64,000 bases of DNA from Acidobacteriota bacterium (GTDB lineage Bacteria; Acidobacteriota; Terriglobia; Terriglobales; Acidobacteriaceae), in assembly GCA_028872955.1 (NCBI GenBank), contig JAGWNX010000005.1, positions 24,516 through 88,515 of the forward strand, read 5' to 3'. This document shows, one piece after another, positions 9,355-17,333 of the stretch; the stretch's first letter is position 1, and every line of letters starts with the position of its first letter. The notes beneath the pieces were generated by a model. It did no database searches and was not told where the DNA came from. It saw only the letters and a program-made list of their open reading frames with translations. A program made the position numbers and the translations under genes.

Positions 9355-10014
9355 CTACTTCTTTGCCTGGTGTTGCGTTGCCAGCCATTTATCCAGCGGG
9401 ATGGAGAAGGCGAAGAGCTGGTGCTTCTTGTCCAGGGTGTAGATCATCTTGATGTAAATCTGTGCGCCCTGCAGCGGTGGGTCGTCCAGCTCCTTCACGT
9501 CGTAGAAGAGATACCCGGCCACCGTGGAGTGGGCCTGCACCGTGGTGGAAGCGAAGCCGAAGTCGTTGTCGTCCTGGGTAATCTTCTTGTCGATCGGCGC
9601 GTGATGGATGGTGATGGGGATGATCGGCAGCCGGGTGCCCTCCGCGCTGCGAAAGGTGAACAGGCGGCGGTTGATATCGTCCAGCGTCGCAGCTGGCAGA
9701 CGATCATTGTTCGCAGAGAGGAACTGCATGCGCGCTTCGTCCAGCGAGAGAGCCGTATCGCCATCGTTGGTGATGATGATGCGGATCGGGATCAGGCTGT
9801 GCGCCACATAGGGCAGCCGAAAGAAGTCGCATTTCTTCTGGTCGTCACAGGGCTCAGCCGCAATCGTGACGTGCTCATTGGCGTGGGCGTCAAAGGCAGC
9901 GTACTGGTTGGCAGGCTTCGCCGGCGGGGCCTTTTTCTCTGCGGCTGCGACCAGCGGGCACAGCAGCAAAGTGGTAAGTACGGTGCGGGCAGCGAGGGGA
10001 AGATAGGACTTCAT
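9355..10014 (-). CDS. Exported protein of unknown function
   Basis: 219 aa. A Sec-type signal peptide (MKSYLPLAARTVLTTLLLCPLVAAA) is followed by a lysine/proline-rich start of the mature chain and a single soluble domain. The sequence contains one close Cys pair (PCDDQKKCDFF) that may form a disulfide, and a beta-rich pattern (IPIRIIITNDGDTALSLDEARMQF). I do not recognise a characterised family. Similar proteins are, as far as I recall, common in Terriglobia. It is divergent from waaA with 63 bases between start codons. Confidence 0.65.
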   Translation of the reverse strand: MKSYLPLAARTVLTTLLLCPLVAAAEKKAPPAKPANQYAAFDAHANEHVTIAAEPCDDQKKCDFFRLPYVAHSLIPIRIIITNDGDTALSLDEARMQFLSANNDRLPAATLDDINRRLFTFRSAEGTRLPIIPITIHHAPIDKKITQDDNDFGFASTTVQAHSTVAGYLFYDVKELDDPPLQGAQIYIKMIYTLDKKHQLFAFSIPLDKWLATQHQAKK

Positions 10015-10077
10015 GGCCAAGTTGATTATCATCTTCGCTGGTGGACGCGGTAAAGCGCGACAGGTGAGCGAGGTGCA

Positions 10078-11445
10078 ATGCCGTTCTTGATGGCGTGGTA
10101 TAGCGTACTGGTGCTGGTGGCCCTGCTGCTGGGCATGCCGTACTGGCTGCTACGCATGGCGACCAGCGGCCGCTATCGCCACGGGCTGGACCAGCGCTTC
10201 GGCCAGATTCCCCTCCGTCTCATCGCCGCCGTGCAGGGCAAGCGCGTGGTCTGGGTGCACGCGGTCAGCGTCGGCGAGGTGCTGGCAGCCTCGCGGCTGA
10301 TTGAGGAGCTGGGTGCCGCGCTGGGCGAGGGCTGGCTGGTGGTCGTCTCCACCACCACCATCACCGGGCAGGCACTGGCTCGCGAACGCCTTGGCGCAGA
10401 GCGCGTCTTCTTCTATCCGCTGGACCTGGCCTGGTCGGTGCGCGCCTACCTGAGTACCCTGCGGCCGGAGCTCCTGCTGCTGATGGAGAGCGAGTTGTGG
10501 CCACGCATGGTGTACGAGTGCCAGCAACGCGGCGTGCCCGTCGTGGTGGCAAACGCGCGCGTCAGCGACCGCAGCTTTGCCCGCAGCATGCAGATTCGCC
10601 CGCTCTGGAGCATCGTGTTGCGCCGGGTCACGCTCTTCCTGGCCCAGAGCCAGCAGGACGCCGAGCGCCTGCAACAGATGGGCGCAGCGGCCGTGCTGGT
10701 GGCGGGCAACCTGAAGTACGACGTCCGCGCCCCACGTAAGAGCGCCATCGCCGACTGGATCGCTGCCCAGGCCGCTGGTCGGCCCATCCTGGTGGCGGGC
10801 AGCACGGTAGAGCGCTCCGGAGTTGCCACGGCCGACGAGGACGCCATGGTACTGGCCGCGTGGCAGGGCGTGATTCGCCAGCTTTCCAACTCTCACCCTG
10901 CCGATCGCAGCCCCGCGGCAACACCCCTGCTGGTTCTGGCTCCGCGCCACCCAGAGCGCTTTGATGCCGTGTGGAAGCAGCTAGCGGGCCTGGCCGCGGT
11001 ACGCGCCACGCAACTGCGAGAGGACCAGCCGCCACCAGACCCAGGCAGACCCGTCGACGTGGTGCTGCTGGACACCATCGGCGACCTGGCCGCCGTCTAC
11101 CGTGTAGCCACCATCGCCTTTGTCGGTGGCAGTCTGGTGCCTCGCGGCGGCCACAATCCGCTGGAGCCGGCACAGTTTGGCGTGCCCATCCTGATGGGGC
11201 CGTCGTATGAGAACTTTCGCGATGTCGTCGAGCGCATGCGCGCTGCGGAGGGCCTGCGCCTGGTGCGCGACACCGCCAGCCTGCAGACAACGCTGCTGGA
11301 GCTGCTGAGCGATGCCCCTGCGCGGCTCGCCCTGGGCACAAGCGGCCACGCGATCTACACGGCTCAGGCAGGAGCCACGGCACGCACCATCCTGGCCCTG
11401 CAGCAGCAGCTGGACAACGCTCCCACCGCAGGTACGCCCGCATGA
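10078..11445 (+). CDS. waaA: 3-deoxy-D-manno-octulosonic acid (Kdo) transferase
   Basis: 455 aa. An N-terminal membrane anchor (MAWYSVLVLVALLLGMPYWLL) precedes the GT30 glycosyltransferase fold: RFGQIP, the catalytic-region WVHAVSVGEV, LLMESELWPRM and, in the C-terminal half, FVGGSLVPRGGHNPLEPAQFGVPILMGP, a diagnostic WaaA block. It transfers Kdo from CMP-Kdo to lipid IVA at the inner membrane. It begins a run of overlapping genes for lipid A and inner core; its TGA overlaps the ATG of lpxK. kdsC, which supplies Kdo, lies separately at 35789. Confidence 0.94.
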   Translation: MPFLMAWYSVLVLVALLLGMPYWLLRMATSGRYRHGLDQRFGQIPLRLIAAVQGKRVVWVHAVSVGEVLAASRLIEELGAALGEGWLVVVSTTTITGQALARERLGAERVFFYPLDLAWSVRAYLSTLRPELLLLMESELWPRMVYECQQRGVPVVVANARVSDRSFARSMQIRPLWSIVLRRVTLFLAQSQQDAERLQQMGAAAVLVAGNLKYDVRAPRKSAIADWIAAQAAGRPILVAGSTVERSGVATADEDAMVLAAWQGVIRQLSNSHPADRSPAATPLLVLAPRHPERFDAVWKQLAGLAAVRATQLREDQPPPDPGRPVDVVLLDTIGDLAAVYRVATIAFVGGSLVPRGGHNPLEPAQFGVPILMGPSYENFRDVVERMRAAEGLRLVRDTASLQTTLLELLSDAPARLALGTSGHAIYTAQAGATARTILALQQQLDNAPTAGTPA

Positions 11446-12458
11446 CCCGCGCTGCTCGCCCCTGGCTGTGGCCGCTGGTGCCGTTGTACGCTGCGGGAGC
11501 GGCTCTGCAGCGTCGCCTGACGCAGCCGCGCTGGCTGGGGCAACCGGTGCTGAGTGTTGGCAGCTGCTCTGCCGGTGGTGCGGGCAAGACCCCCCTGGTG
11601 GCGTTGCTGGCTCAGGCACTGGCGCAGCGTGGCCTGCAGGTCTCCATCCTCTCGCGCGGCTACGGCCGAGCCTCCACCGCAATCGAACAGGTAGACCCCA
11701 ACGGGGATGCGGCACGCTACGGCGACGAGCCTCTGCTTCTGGCTCAACAGACCCAGGCCGCGGTGTGGGTAGGGGCAGACCGCTACGCCGCCGGGCAACT
11801 GGCCGCGCAGGTGGCCGCGCGGCACGCCACAGCTCCACTGGTGCATCTGCTGGACGACGGCCTGCAGCATCGTCGCCTGGGTCGCGATGCCAATCTGGTA
11901 CTGCTGACCGCCGCCGATTGCTCTGACGCGTTGCTGCCCGCAGGCAACCTGCGCGAGCCGCTCGCCCGCCTGTGCGAGGCCGATGTCGTGGTGCTGCGCG
12001 CCGAGGAGCTGGCCATCACCCAGCCCGTGGCCCACCGACTGGCACCGTCGGCGGCACTGTGGACCGTGCGGCGACGACTCGTGCTGCCTGCTGCGCTTCC
12101 GTCGCCGGTGATCGCGTTCTGCGGCATCGCCCGACCAGAGAACTTCGCCTCCATGCTGGCAGAGGCAGGTTGCCAGGTGGCTGCGCTGGTCGCCTTTGCC
12201 GACCACCAGACCTACGGCGAAGCCCAGCGGCAACGGTTGCTGCAGGCAGCCATCCGGCACTCCGCAACCGGCTTTGTGACCACTGCCAAAGACGCCGTAA
12301 AGCTGACGCCGGACCTGCGTCAGCAACTGGCCCAGGCCGGTCCAGTCCTCACCGCAGAGCTGACGCTGGAGCTGGATGACGCCGCCCGGGCTGTGGACGC
12401 GCTCTGGCATCTGGCGCGTGACAGATACACCCGTCGCCATGAGAAAATTGGGGCTTGA
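11442..12458 (+). CDS. lpxK: Tetraacyldisaccharide 4'-kinase
   Basis: 338 aa. P-loop-like GSCSAGGAGKTPLVALLA near residue 42 differs slightly from the usual GNxTxGGTGKTP but retains the GKTP core. SILSRGYGR, DGDEPLLLA-like GDEPLLLAQQ, HLLDDGLQHRRLGRD and FCGIARPENF are LpxK landmarks, as is VTTAKDAVKL near the C-terminus. The enzyme phosphorylates the 4' position of the lipid A precursor at the inner membrane. It overlaps waaA by ATGA and the next gene by TTGA. Confidence 0.93.
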   Translation: MTRAARPWLWPLVPLYAAGAALQRRLTQPRWLGQPVLSVGSCSAGGAGKTPLVALLAQALAQRGLQVSILSRGYGRASTAIEQVDPNGDAARYGDEPLLLAQQTQAAVWVGADRYAAGQLAAQVAARHATAPLVHLLDDGLQHRRLGRDANLVLLTAADCSDALLPAGNLREPLARLCEADVVVLRAEELAITQPVAHRLAPSAALWTVRRRLVLPAALPSPVIAFCGIARPENFASMLAEAGCQVAALVAFADHQTYGEAQRQRLLQAAIRHSATGFVTTAKDAVKLTPDLRQQLAQAGPVLTAELTLELDDAARAVDALWHLARDRYTRRHEKIGA

Positions 12459-13558
12459 AGAACGCGTTCCAACTGAGCCAGGCCAAGGATCGCCCGGTCC
12501 GCATCCTGATCGTGCGCACCGGCGCCATGGGCGATGTGCTGCACGCCATGCCGGCGGTGTTTGCCCTGCGCGCCGCACGGCCAGACTGGCGCATCAGCTG
12601 GGCGATCGAGCCCCGCTGGAGTCCTCTGCTGGCCGCCGCTGAGGCCGATGGCCTGCGTGGCCCCTCCATGCCGCTGGTCGATCGCTGGCACGGCGTAGCC
12701 ACCGGCGAATGGAAGCGTCGCCCGTTCTCGCTGTGGACCGCGCAAAACATCGCAGCGCTGCGCCATGAGCTCCGCGCCGGCAGCTATGACATCTGTGTGG
12801 ACATGCAGGGCCTCATTCGCTCCTCCATCATCGGCCGCATGGTCGGCGCGTCGCTCTACGCCGGCCCCGCCGATCCCCGGGAGCGGGAGGCGCGTTGGCT
12901 CTACGGCAAGCAGGTCCGGCGCAGCGCAGCCCACGTCATCGAGCAAGGCTGCGAGCTGCTGGGTGGGGCCGTTGACCTGCCCCTGGCGCCAGCCCGTGTG
13001 GAGCTGCCCGTCGACCACGCAGCCGCACAGTGGTGCGATGGCTATCTCCGCAGCCAGGGGCTGGACCGCTTTGTCGTAATGGCCCCAACCGCCGGCTGGG
13101 GTGCCAAACAGTGGCCGGTCGAGCGCTTCGGCGCAGTGGCTACGGAGCTGGGCCGGGCGGGCTTCCGTACCCTGGTCAATGCGTCCTCTGACCGCGACGA
13201 GATGGCGCGCCGCCTGGTGGAGGCCAGCAACGGCTTCGCCATCGCTGTGCCCTGCTCCATCAGCGAGCTGATTGAGGTACTCCGTCGCGCTGCCGCCATG
13301 ATCGCCGGAGACACCGGCCCGCTGCACATGGCCGCAGCGCTGGGGCGCCCCGTGGTCGGCATCTACGGCCCCACGGACCCCGCCCGCACCGGACCGTACG
13401 GAACCGAGGCCAGGGTGTTGCGCGACCCATCCAGCGTGACGAATCATAAGCGTGCGAGCGAACCGGAGGCCGGCCTGCTGCGCATTGGTGTGGAGCAGGT
13501 GGCCAGCGCCGCGCTGGACCTGCTGGCCGAGGTCGCCGCAAACGAGGTGCTGGATTGA
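12455..13558 (+). CDS. GT9 family lipopolysaccharide heptosyltransferase (WaaC-like)
   Basis: 367 aa. The first strand VRILIVRTGAMGDVLHAMPA matches the nucleotide-sugar heptosyltransferase start, and the C-terminal donor-binding block AGDTGPLHMAAALGRPVVGIYGP is characteristic of GT9. It probably adds the first heptose (or an equivalent sugar) to Kdo in the inner core. No ATG precedes the domain; TTG at 12455 overlaps the lpxK stop as TTGA and is the only start that keeps the first beta strand. The choice between heptosyltransferase I and another GT9 activity is by context. Confidence 0.88.
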   Translation: MKNAFQLSQAKDRPVRILIVRTGAMGDVLHAMPAVFALRAARPDWRISWAIEPRWSPLLAAAEADGLRGPSMPLVDRWHGVATGEWKRRPFSLWTAQNIAALRHELRAGSYDICVDMQGLIRSSIIGRMVGASLYAGPADPREREARWLYGKQVRRSAAHVIEQGCELLGGAVDLPLAPARVELPVDHAAAQWCDGYLRSQGLDRFVVMAPTAGWGAKQWPVERFGAVATELGRAGFRTLVNASSDRDEMARRLVEASNGFAIAVPCSISELIEVLRRAAAMIAGDTGPLHMAAALGRPVVGIYGPTDPARTGPYGTEARVLRDPSSVTNHKRASEPEAGLLRIGVEQVASAALDLLAEVAANEVLD

Positions 13559-14118
13559 GTCAACGCACAGGCTGGCAGCGGATCGCACGACGCATCCGGG
13601 TGCCGCTGGGGTTCGTCTTCGCTGCCGTCTTTCTCTGGCTGGCCCGGCCCAGCTGCACCACGCTGCTGGCCAGCCTGGCGCTGGTAGCACCCGGGGTTTG
13701 GCTGCGTGCCTACGCTGCCGGATACGTGCGCAAGAACGCCGAGCTGACCCGCACCGGCCCGTATGCCTACACGCGCAACCCGCTCTACCTGGGCAGCATG
13801 ATGATCGCCTTCGGCTTTGCCGGGGCGGCCCGCAGTGCCGCCATTCTAGTGGTTCTGGCGCTGCTCTTCGCGGTCATCTACATTCCCACCATCCTCAGTG
13901 AAGAGAGCTATCTGCGCGAGCACTTCCCCGGTTTTGACGAGTACGCCGCAGCCGTACCGCGCCTGCTGCCGCGCCTTACCCCGGCCGCTACCGGCCAGAC
14001 CGCAGGTGCCTTCTCGCGCGAACGCTACCTGAAGCACCGCGAGTACAATGCAGGTATAGGCGCTCTCGCCATCTATCTGGCGCTGGCGCTCAAGTGGGTA
14101 CTGGCGCACCACCGCTGA
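13555..14118 (+). CDS. Isoprenylcysteine carboxyl methyltransferase-like membrane protein
   Basis: 187 aa, TTG start overlapping the preceding stop as TTGA, the second such junction in this operon. About four hydrophobic helices surround the ICMT/PEMT signature LTRTGPYAYTRNPLYLGSMM, and the C-terminal EESYLREHFPGFDEYAAAVPR is also typical. Family members use SAM to methylate lipid or small hydrophobic acceptors. Bacterial homologues are of unknown substrate; placement between LPS glycosyltransferases and an exported DUF3108 protein suggests an envelope substrate, which is inference only. Confidence 0.82.
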   Translation: MSQRTGWQRIARRIRVPLGFVFAAVFLWLARPSCTTLLASLALVAPGVWLRAYAAGYVRKNAELTRTGPYAYTRNPLYLGSMMIAFGFAGAARSAAILVVLALLFAVIYIPTILSEESYLREHFPGFDEYAAAVPRLLPRLTPAATGQTAGAFSRERYLKHREYNAGIGALAIYLALALKWVLAHHR

Positions 14119-14189
14119 AGTTGTCCCTTCGACTTGTCTTCTCCGGGAGCCGTGCAGCCCGTGTCGCACGCCCACAAGTCCACGATCCG

Positions 14190-15041
14190 ATGAGGTATTC
14201 CCGTGCTGCACATGCGAGCCGACCGTTGCTGAAGCTCTTGCCTGATGGAAGACATCTGCTGGCCGCTCTGTCGCTGGCTCTGCTGGCCCCGGCCGGTGCC
14301 GCGCAGTTCCTTTCTCCGCGGCCCGCGCCCCAGCCCGTCGTCATCCCCAGCCTGCAGCCTCCCTTGCCGGAGTACGTCTTCCCTGATCGCCAGACGCTCA
14401 CCTTTGCTGTGGACTGGCGTGTCTTTCCAGCCGCCACCGCCGTCTTCCACCTGGAGCGTGAGGGCAACACAGAGAAGGTGACCGCCTCGGCCGATACCCT
14501 CGGTGCCATCACCATGCTCTTCCCCGTGGTCGATCGCTTCCAGGCCTCGCTCGATACGCGCACCGGCTGCTCAGGTGGCTTTAGCAAGCAGCTGCTGGAG
14601 GGCCACCGGCGCGTCACCGGCGACCTCTCCTTCAACTATCAGCAGGGCCGCCAGACTCTGGTAGAGAAGAATCTGGTGAAAGGCACCTCCAAGACCCAGA
14701 CCGCATCCATCCCTGCCTGCGTGACGGACTCACTCTCCGCCATCTTCTACGCAGCCTCTCAGCCACTCGTCGTCGGCCAGCCCGTACGCTTCCCCCTCGC
14801 AGACTCCATGCGCACGGTCACGGTGGCCATGAAGGTGGAGGCGCGCGAAGAGGTGAAGGTACCTGCCGGAACCTTCCAGACCATTCGCGTACAGCCCACG
14901 GCAGACGAGGGCATCGTGAAGAATCGCGGCAACATCTGGATCTGGTACACCGATGACGCACGGCATATGCCAGTGCAGATTCAGGCGCGGCTGTTCTTTG
15001 GCACCATCACCGCCCGCCTGCAGAGCTACGAGGCCAAATAA
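14190..15041 (+). CDS. Exported DUF3108 domain protein
   Basis: 283 aa. ATG 14190 yields a basic N-terminus and a hydrophobic signal segment (HLLAALSLALLAPAGAAQ). The mature part fits DUF3108: LTFAVDWRVFPAATAVFHLE, a central TGCSGGFSKQ, EVKVPAGTFQTIRVQP and NIWIWYTDDARHMPVQIQARLFFGTITARL. DUF3108 proteins are periplasmic or outer-membrane-associated beta-rich proteins of unsettled function. An upstream in-frame ATG at 14094 lies inside the preceding gene and would hide the signal peptide. The stop codon shares one base with the next start (TAATG). Confidence 0.85.
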   Translation: MRYSRAAHASRPLLKLLPDGRHLLAALSLALLAPAGAAQFLSPRPAPQPVVIPSLQPPLPEYVFPDRQTLTFAVDWRVFPAATAVFHLEREGNTEKVTASADTLGAITMLFPVVDRFQASLDTRTGCSGGFSKQLLEGHRRVTGDLSFNYQQGRQTLVEKNLVKGTSKTQTASIPACVTDSLSAIFYAASQPLVVGQPVRFPLADSMRTVTVAMKVEAREEVKVPAGTFQTIRVQPTADEGIVKNRGNIWIWYTDDARHMPVQIQARLFFGTITARLQSYEAK

Positions 15042-15313
15042 TGAGCCAGCGCGATCCGGAACAGTACATCACCGTCGGCAAGTACCTTGAGCCCGTCGTC
15101 GCGCAGATGGCCAAAGGCATGCTGGAGTCGGCGGGCATCGAGTGCTTCCTGCTGGGCGAGAATGCGAACAGCCTGCTGGCTCCGGCCTTTCGCGCCAGGC
15201 TGCAGGTACACCGCCGCGACGAGCCGGAGGCCCGCGCCCTGCTGGCCGAGGCCGGCGATGACTCTTCTGGCGACTGGGCCCAAGCTATCGAGGAGGCGTC
15301 TGACGATGCCTAG
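15041..15313 (+). CDS. DUF2007 small protein
   Basis: 90 aa. The pattern YITVGKYLEPVVAQMAKGMLESAGIECFLLGEN followed by LQVHRRDEPEARALLAEA fits DUF2007, annotated as a putative signal-transducing domain with a ferredoxin-like fold. No enzymatic residues are apparent. It is tied translationally to both neighbours: one-base overlap upstream, eight-base overlap with queC downstream. Confidence 0.85.
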   Translation: MSQRDPEQYITVGKYLEPVVAQMAKGMLESAGIECFLLGENANSLLAPAFRARLQVHRRDEPEARALLAEAGDDSSGDWAQAIEEASDDA

Positions 15314-16022
15314 CCCTGTCACCCGGCCGCGCGCCGTCGTCTGCCTCTCCGGCGGCATGGACTCCTGCGTCTGCACGGCGCTGGCCGCTCGAGATCACGA
15401 CGTCTATGCCGTGCACTTCAGCTACGGGCAGCGCACCCAGTCCCGCGAGCTGCGTTCGGCCCAGGCGATCGCCCAGGCGGTCGGGGTCAAGGAGCTGATG
15501 GTGCTGTCCATGGAGCTGTTCCGGCGCATCGGCGGCTCTGCGCTGACCGACACCAGCATCGCGGTACCCGCAGCACCCGCCCAGGAGGCGCAGATCGGCA
15601 CCGAGATCCCCGTCACCTACGTGCCCTTTCGCAACGCCCACTTCCTGTCTGCGGCCGTCAGCTGGGCAGAGGTGCTGGGAGCAAAGCAGGTTTATCTCGG
15701 TGCGGTAGAGCAGGATAGCTCCGGCTACCCGGACTGCAGGCCAGCCTACTATGACGCCTTCAACGCGCTCATCCGCGAGGGCACCCGCGAGGGCGATATT
15801 CGGGTGGAAACCCCGCTGATTCACCTGCGCAAGAGCGAGATCGTGCGCCTTGGAGTTGAACTGGGCGCGCCGTTCCATGTAAGTTGGTCTTGCTATTCCG
15901 GTGAAACGGAGGCCTGCGGTGTGTGCGACAGCTGCGTCTTGCGGCTGCGTGCCTTCCGCGAGGCCGGCGCGGTGGATCCCATCCCTTACCGGAGCCGCTC
16001 AGACGGGACGGGAAAGGCTTAA
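15306..16022 (+). CDS. queC: 7-cyano-7-deazaguanine synthase
   Basis: 238 aa. The ATP-pyrophosphatase P-loop CLSGGMDSCV near residue 13, then FSYGQRTQSRE, TYVPFRNAHFLSAA, DSSGYPDCRPAYYDAFN and the zinc site CYSGETEACGVCDSCVLRLRAF identify QueC. It converts 7-carboxy-7-deazaguanine, ammonia and ATP to preQ0 on the queuosine pathway. The frame is open upstream, but ATG 15306 gives the correct N-terminus. No queD, queE or preQ1 riboswitch is visible nearby. Confidence 0.95.
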   Translation: MPSPVTRPRAVVCLSGGMDSCVCTALAARDHDVYAVHFSYGQRTQSRELRSAQAIAQAVGVKELMVLSMELFRRIGGSALTDTSIAVPAAPAQEAQIGTEIPVTYVPFRNAHFLSAAVSWAEVLGAKQVYLGAVEQDSSGYPDCRPAYYDAFNALIREGTREGDIRVETPLIHLRKSEIVRLGVELGAPFHVSWSCYSGETEACGVCDSCVLRLRAFREAGAVDPIPYRSRSDGTGKA

Positions 16023-16092
16023 GAGCAGTGATGCGGGGCCTGCATCCGGCACCGCGGCAAAGAAGATTCCTCAGGAGAAACGAGAAGACGCT

Positions 16093-17268
16093 ATGAAACG
16101 TGCAGGAAAGTTGAAAGGCCTGATGTTGGCACTTGCCGCCGTGTTGCTGCTGGGACACGCCGTCAACGCCTCGGCGCAGCGCAACGCAAGCATCCACGGC
16201 CGCGTGTTGAACGCAATCGGCCAGCCGCTGAACCACGGTGACGTGCGCCTCTCCACCGACCGCGCCGCAGACCAGGCAAGCCGGAAGTACAAGTACGTCT
16301 TCCAGATTCAGCCTGACGGCACCTACAAGGGTAGCGATATTCTGCCCGACGACTACGTCGTCTTCGTCATCCAGGACCAGAAGACCCTGGACTACAACGA
16401 GAGCGTCAAGTTCTCTCCGGACGAGGATAAGCAGGTCGACTTCGACATGTCGCGCGCGGACTACATCGCCAAGATGACGCCCGAAGAGCGCAAGGCCCTG
16501 GACGAGTACAAGAAGAAGAACGCCGAGGTGATGGCCGCCAACCAGAAGATTGCCAACCTCAACAATCTTCTGATTCAGGCCCGCTCGGATAACAAGGCCG
16601 GCAACTATGAAGCCGCCGCCACCGCCATGAAGCAGGCGACAGCCGCCAAGCCGGACGAGTCGATCCTGTGGCTGACCCTGGCGGATGCCCAGCTGGGCCT
16701 GGCAAACAAGGCAGCCGCAGATGCCAAGGCAGCAGGTAAGCCGGCGACAGACCCCGACGTGGTCCAGAAGTATCAGGACGCCGTTGCCTCCTACAAGAAG
16801 ACCATCGACCTGAACGCCGCCTCAAAGAAGGCCAGCGCGGACGTAGCTGGAACTGCCTACAACCAGCTGGGTCAGGCCTATGTGAAGTCGGGTGACCCCA
16901 AGGATGCAGTGGACGCGTACGAGGCCGCAGTCAAGGCGCAGCCCGCCTCGGCCGGCATGTACTACTACAATGAGGCGGCTACGCTCTACAACGCCGGCTC
17001 CATCGACGAAGCGGCCGCTGCCGCCGACAAGGCCATCGCAGCAGACCCCAAGCGCGCCGACGCGTACTACATCAAGGGTCAGTCGCTCATTCCCAAGGCC
17101 AGTGTGGATAAGTCCGGCAAGATCGTCGCGCCCCCGGGCTGCGTGGATGCTTACCAGATGTATCTGCAGTTGGCACCTCCGGGACCGCGCGCCGACGAGG
17201 TCAAGGGCATCCTCACCGGTATCGGCGAGAAGGTTGAGTCGAACTACAAGGCATCACGCAAGAAGTAA
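16093..17268 (+). CDS. Exported TPR protein with N-terminal regulatory-like domain
   Basis: 391 aa. Signal peptide LMLALAAVLLLGHAVNASAQ. Mature residues 30-120 (ASIHGRVLNAIGQPLNHGDVRLSTD...DGTYKGSDILPDDYVVFVIQD) resemble a carboxypeptidase-regulatory/transthyretin-like beta-sandwich. A Lys/Glu-rich helical linker follows, then tetratricopeptide-type repeats from about 160 onward (NYEAAATAMKQATAAKPDESILWLTLADAQLGLA; AYNQLGQAYVKSGDPKDAVDAYEAAVKAQPAS; LYNAGSIDEAAAAADKAIAADPKRADAYYIKG). ATG 16093 is the only start placing the signal peptide at the N-terminus. It is followed by an intrinsic terminator and is probably a periplasmic scaffold; partner unknown. Confidence 0.85.
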   Translation: MKRAGKLKGLMLALAAVLLLGHAVNASAQRNASIHGRVLNAIGQPLNHGDVRLSTDRAADQASRKYKYVFQIQPDGTYKGSDILPDDYVVFVIQDQKTLDYNESVKFSPDEDKQVDFDMSRADYIAKMTPEERKALDEYKKKNAEVMAANQKIANLNNLLIQARSDNKAGNYEAAATAMKQATAAKPDESILWLTLADAQLGLANKAAADAKAAGKPATDPDVVQKYQDAVASYKKTIDLNAASKKASADVAGTAYNQLGQAYVKSGDPKDAVDAYEAAVKAQPASAGMYYYNEAATLYNAGSIDEAAAAADKAIAADPKRADAYYIKGQSLIPKASVDKSGKIVAPPGCVDAYQMYLQLAPPGPRADEVKGILTGIGEKVESNYKASRKK

Positions 17269-17284
17269 CCCGAACAAACGCATG

Positions 17285-17314
17285 AAGGCCCCGGGCACAG
17301 GCTCGGGGCCTTTT
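17285..17314 (+). terminator. Intrinsic terminator after the TPR gene
   Basis: AAGGCCCCG (17285-17293) pairs with CGGGGCCTT (17304-17312), and the T run continues to 17314. It lies 16 bases after the stop at 17268 and just before moeA, so moeA needs its own promoter or read-through. I checked whether it might belong to a molybdenum-cofactor riboswitch; the hairpin is too simple for that. Confidence 0.85.
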
Positions 17315-17333
17315 GAATGAAAGGCCAAACGCG

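Noticed and set aside
15200..15305. Possible preQ1 riboswitch before queC
   Set aside because: queC starts inside the coding end of the DUF2007 gene; no C-rich preQ1 aptamer-like loop was seen.
17269..17333. Possible molybdenum-cofactor riboswitch before moeA
   Set aside because: Only a simple intrinsic terminator is present and there is too little sequence for the conserved riboswitch core.
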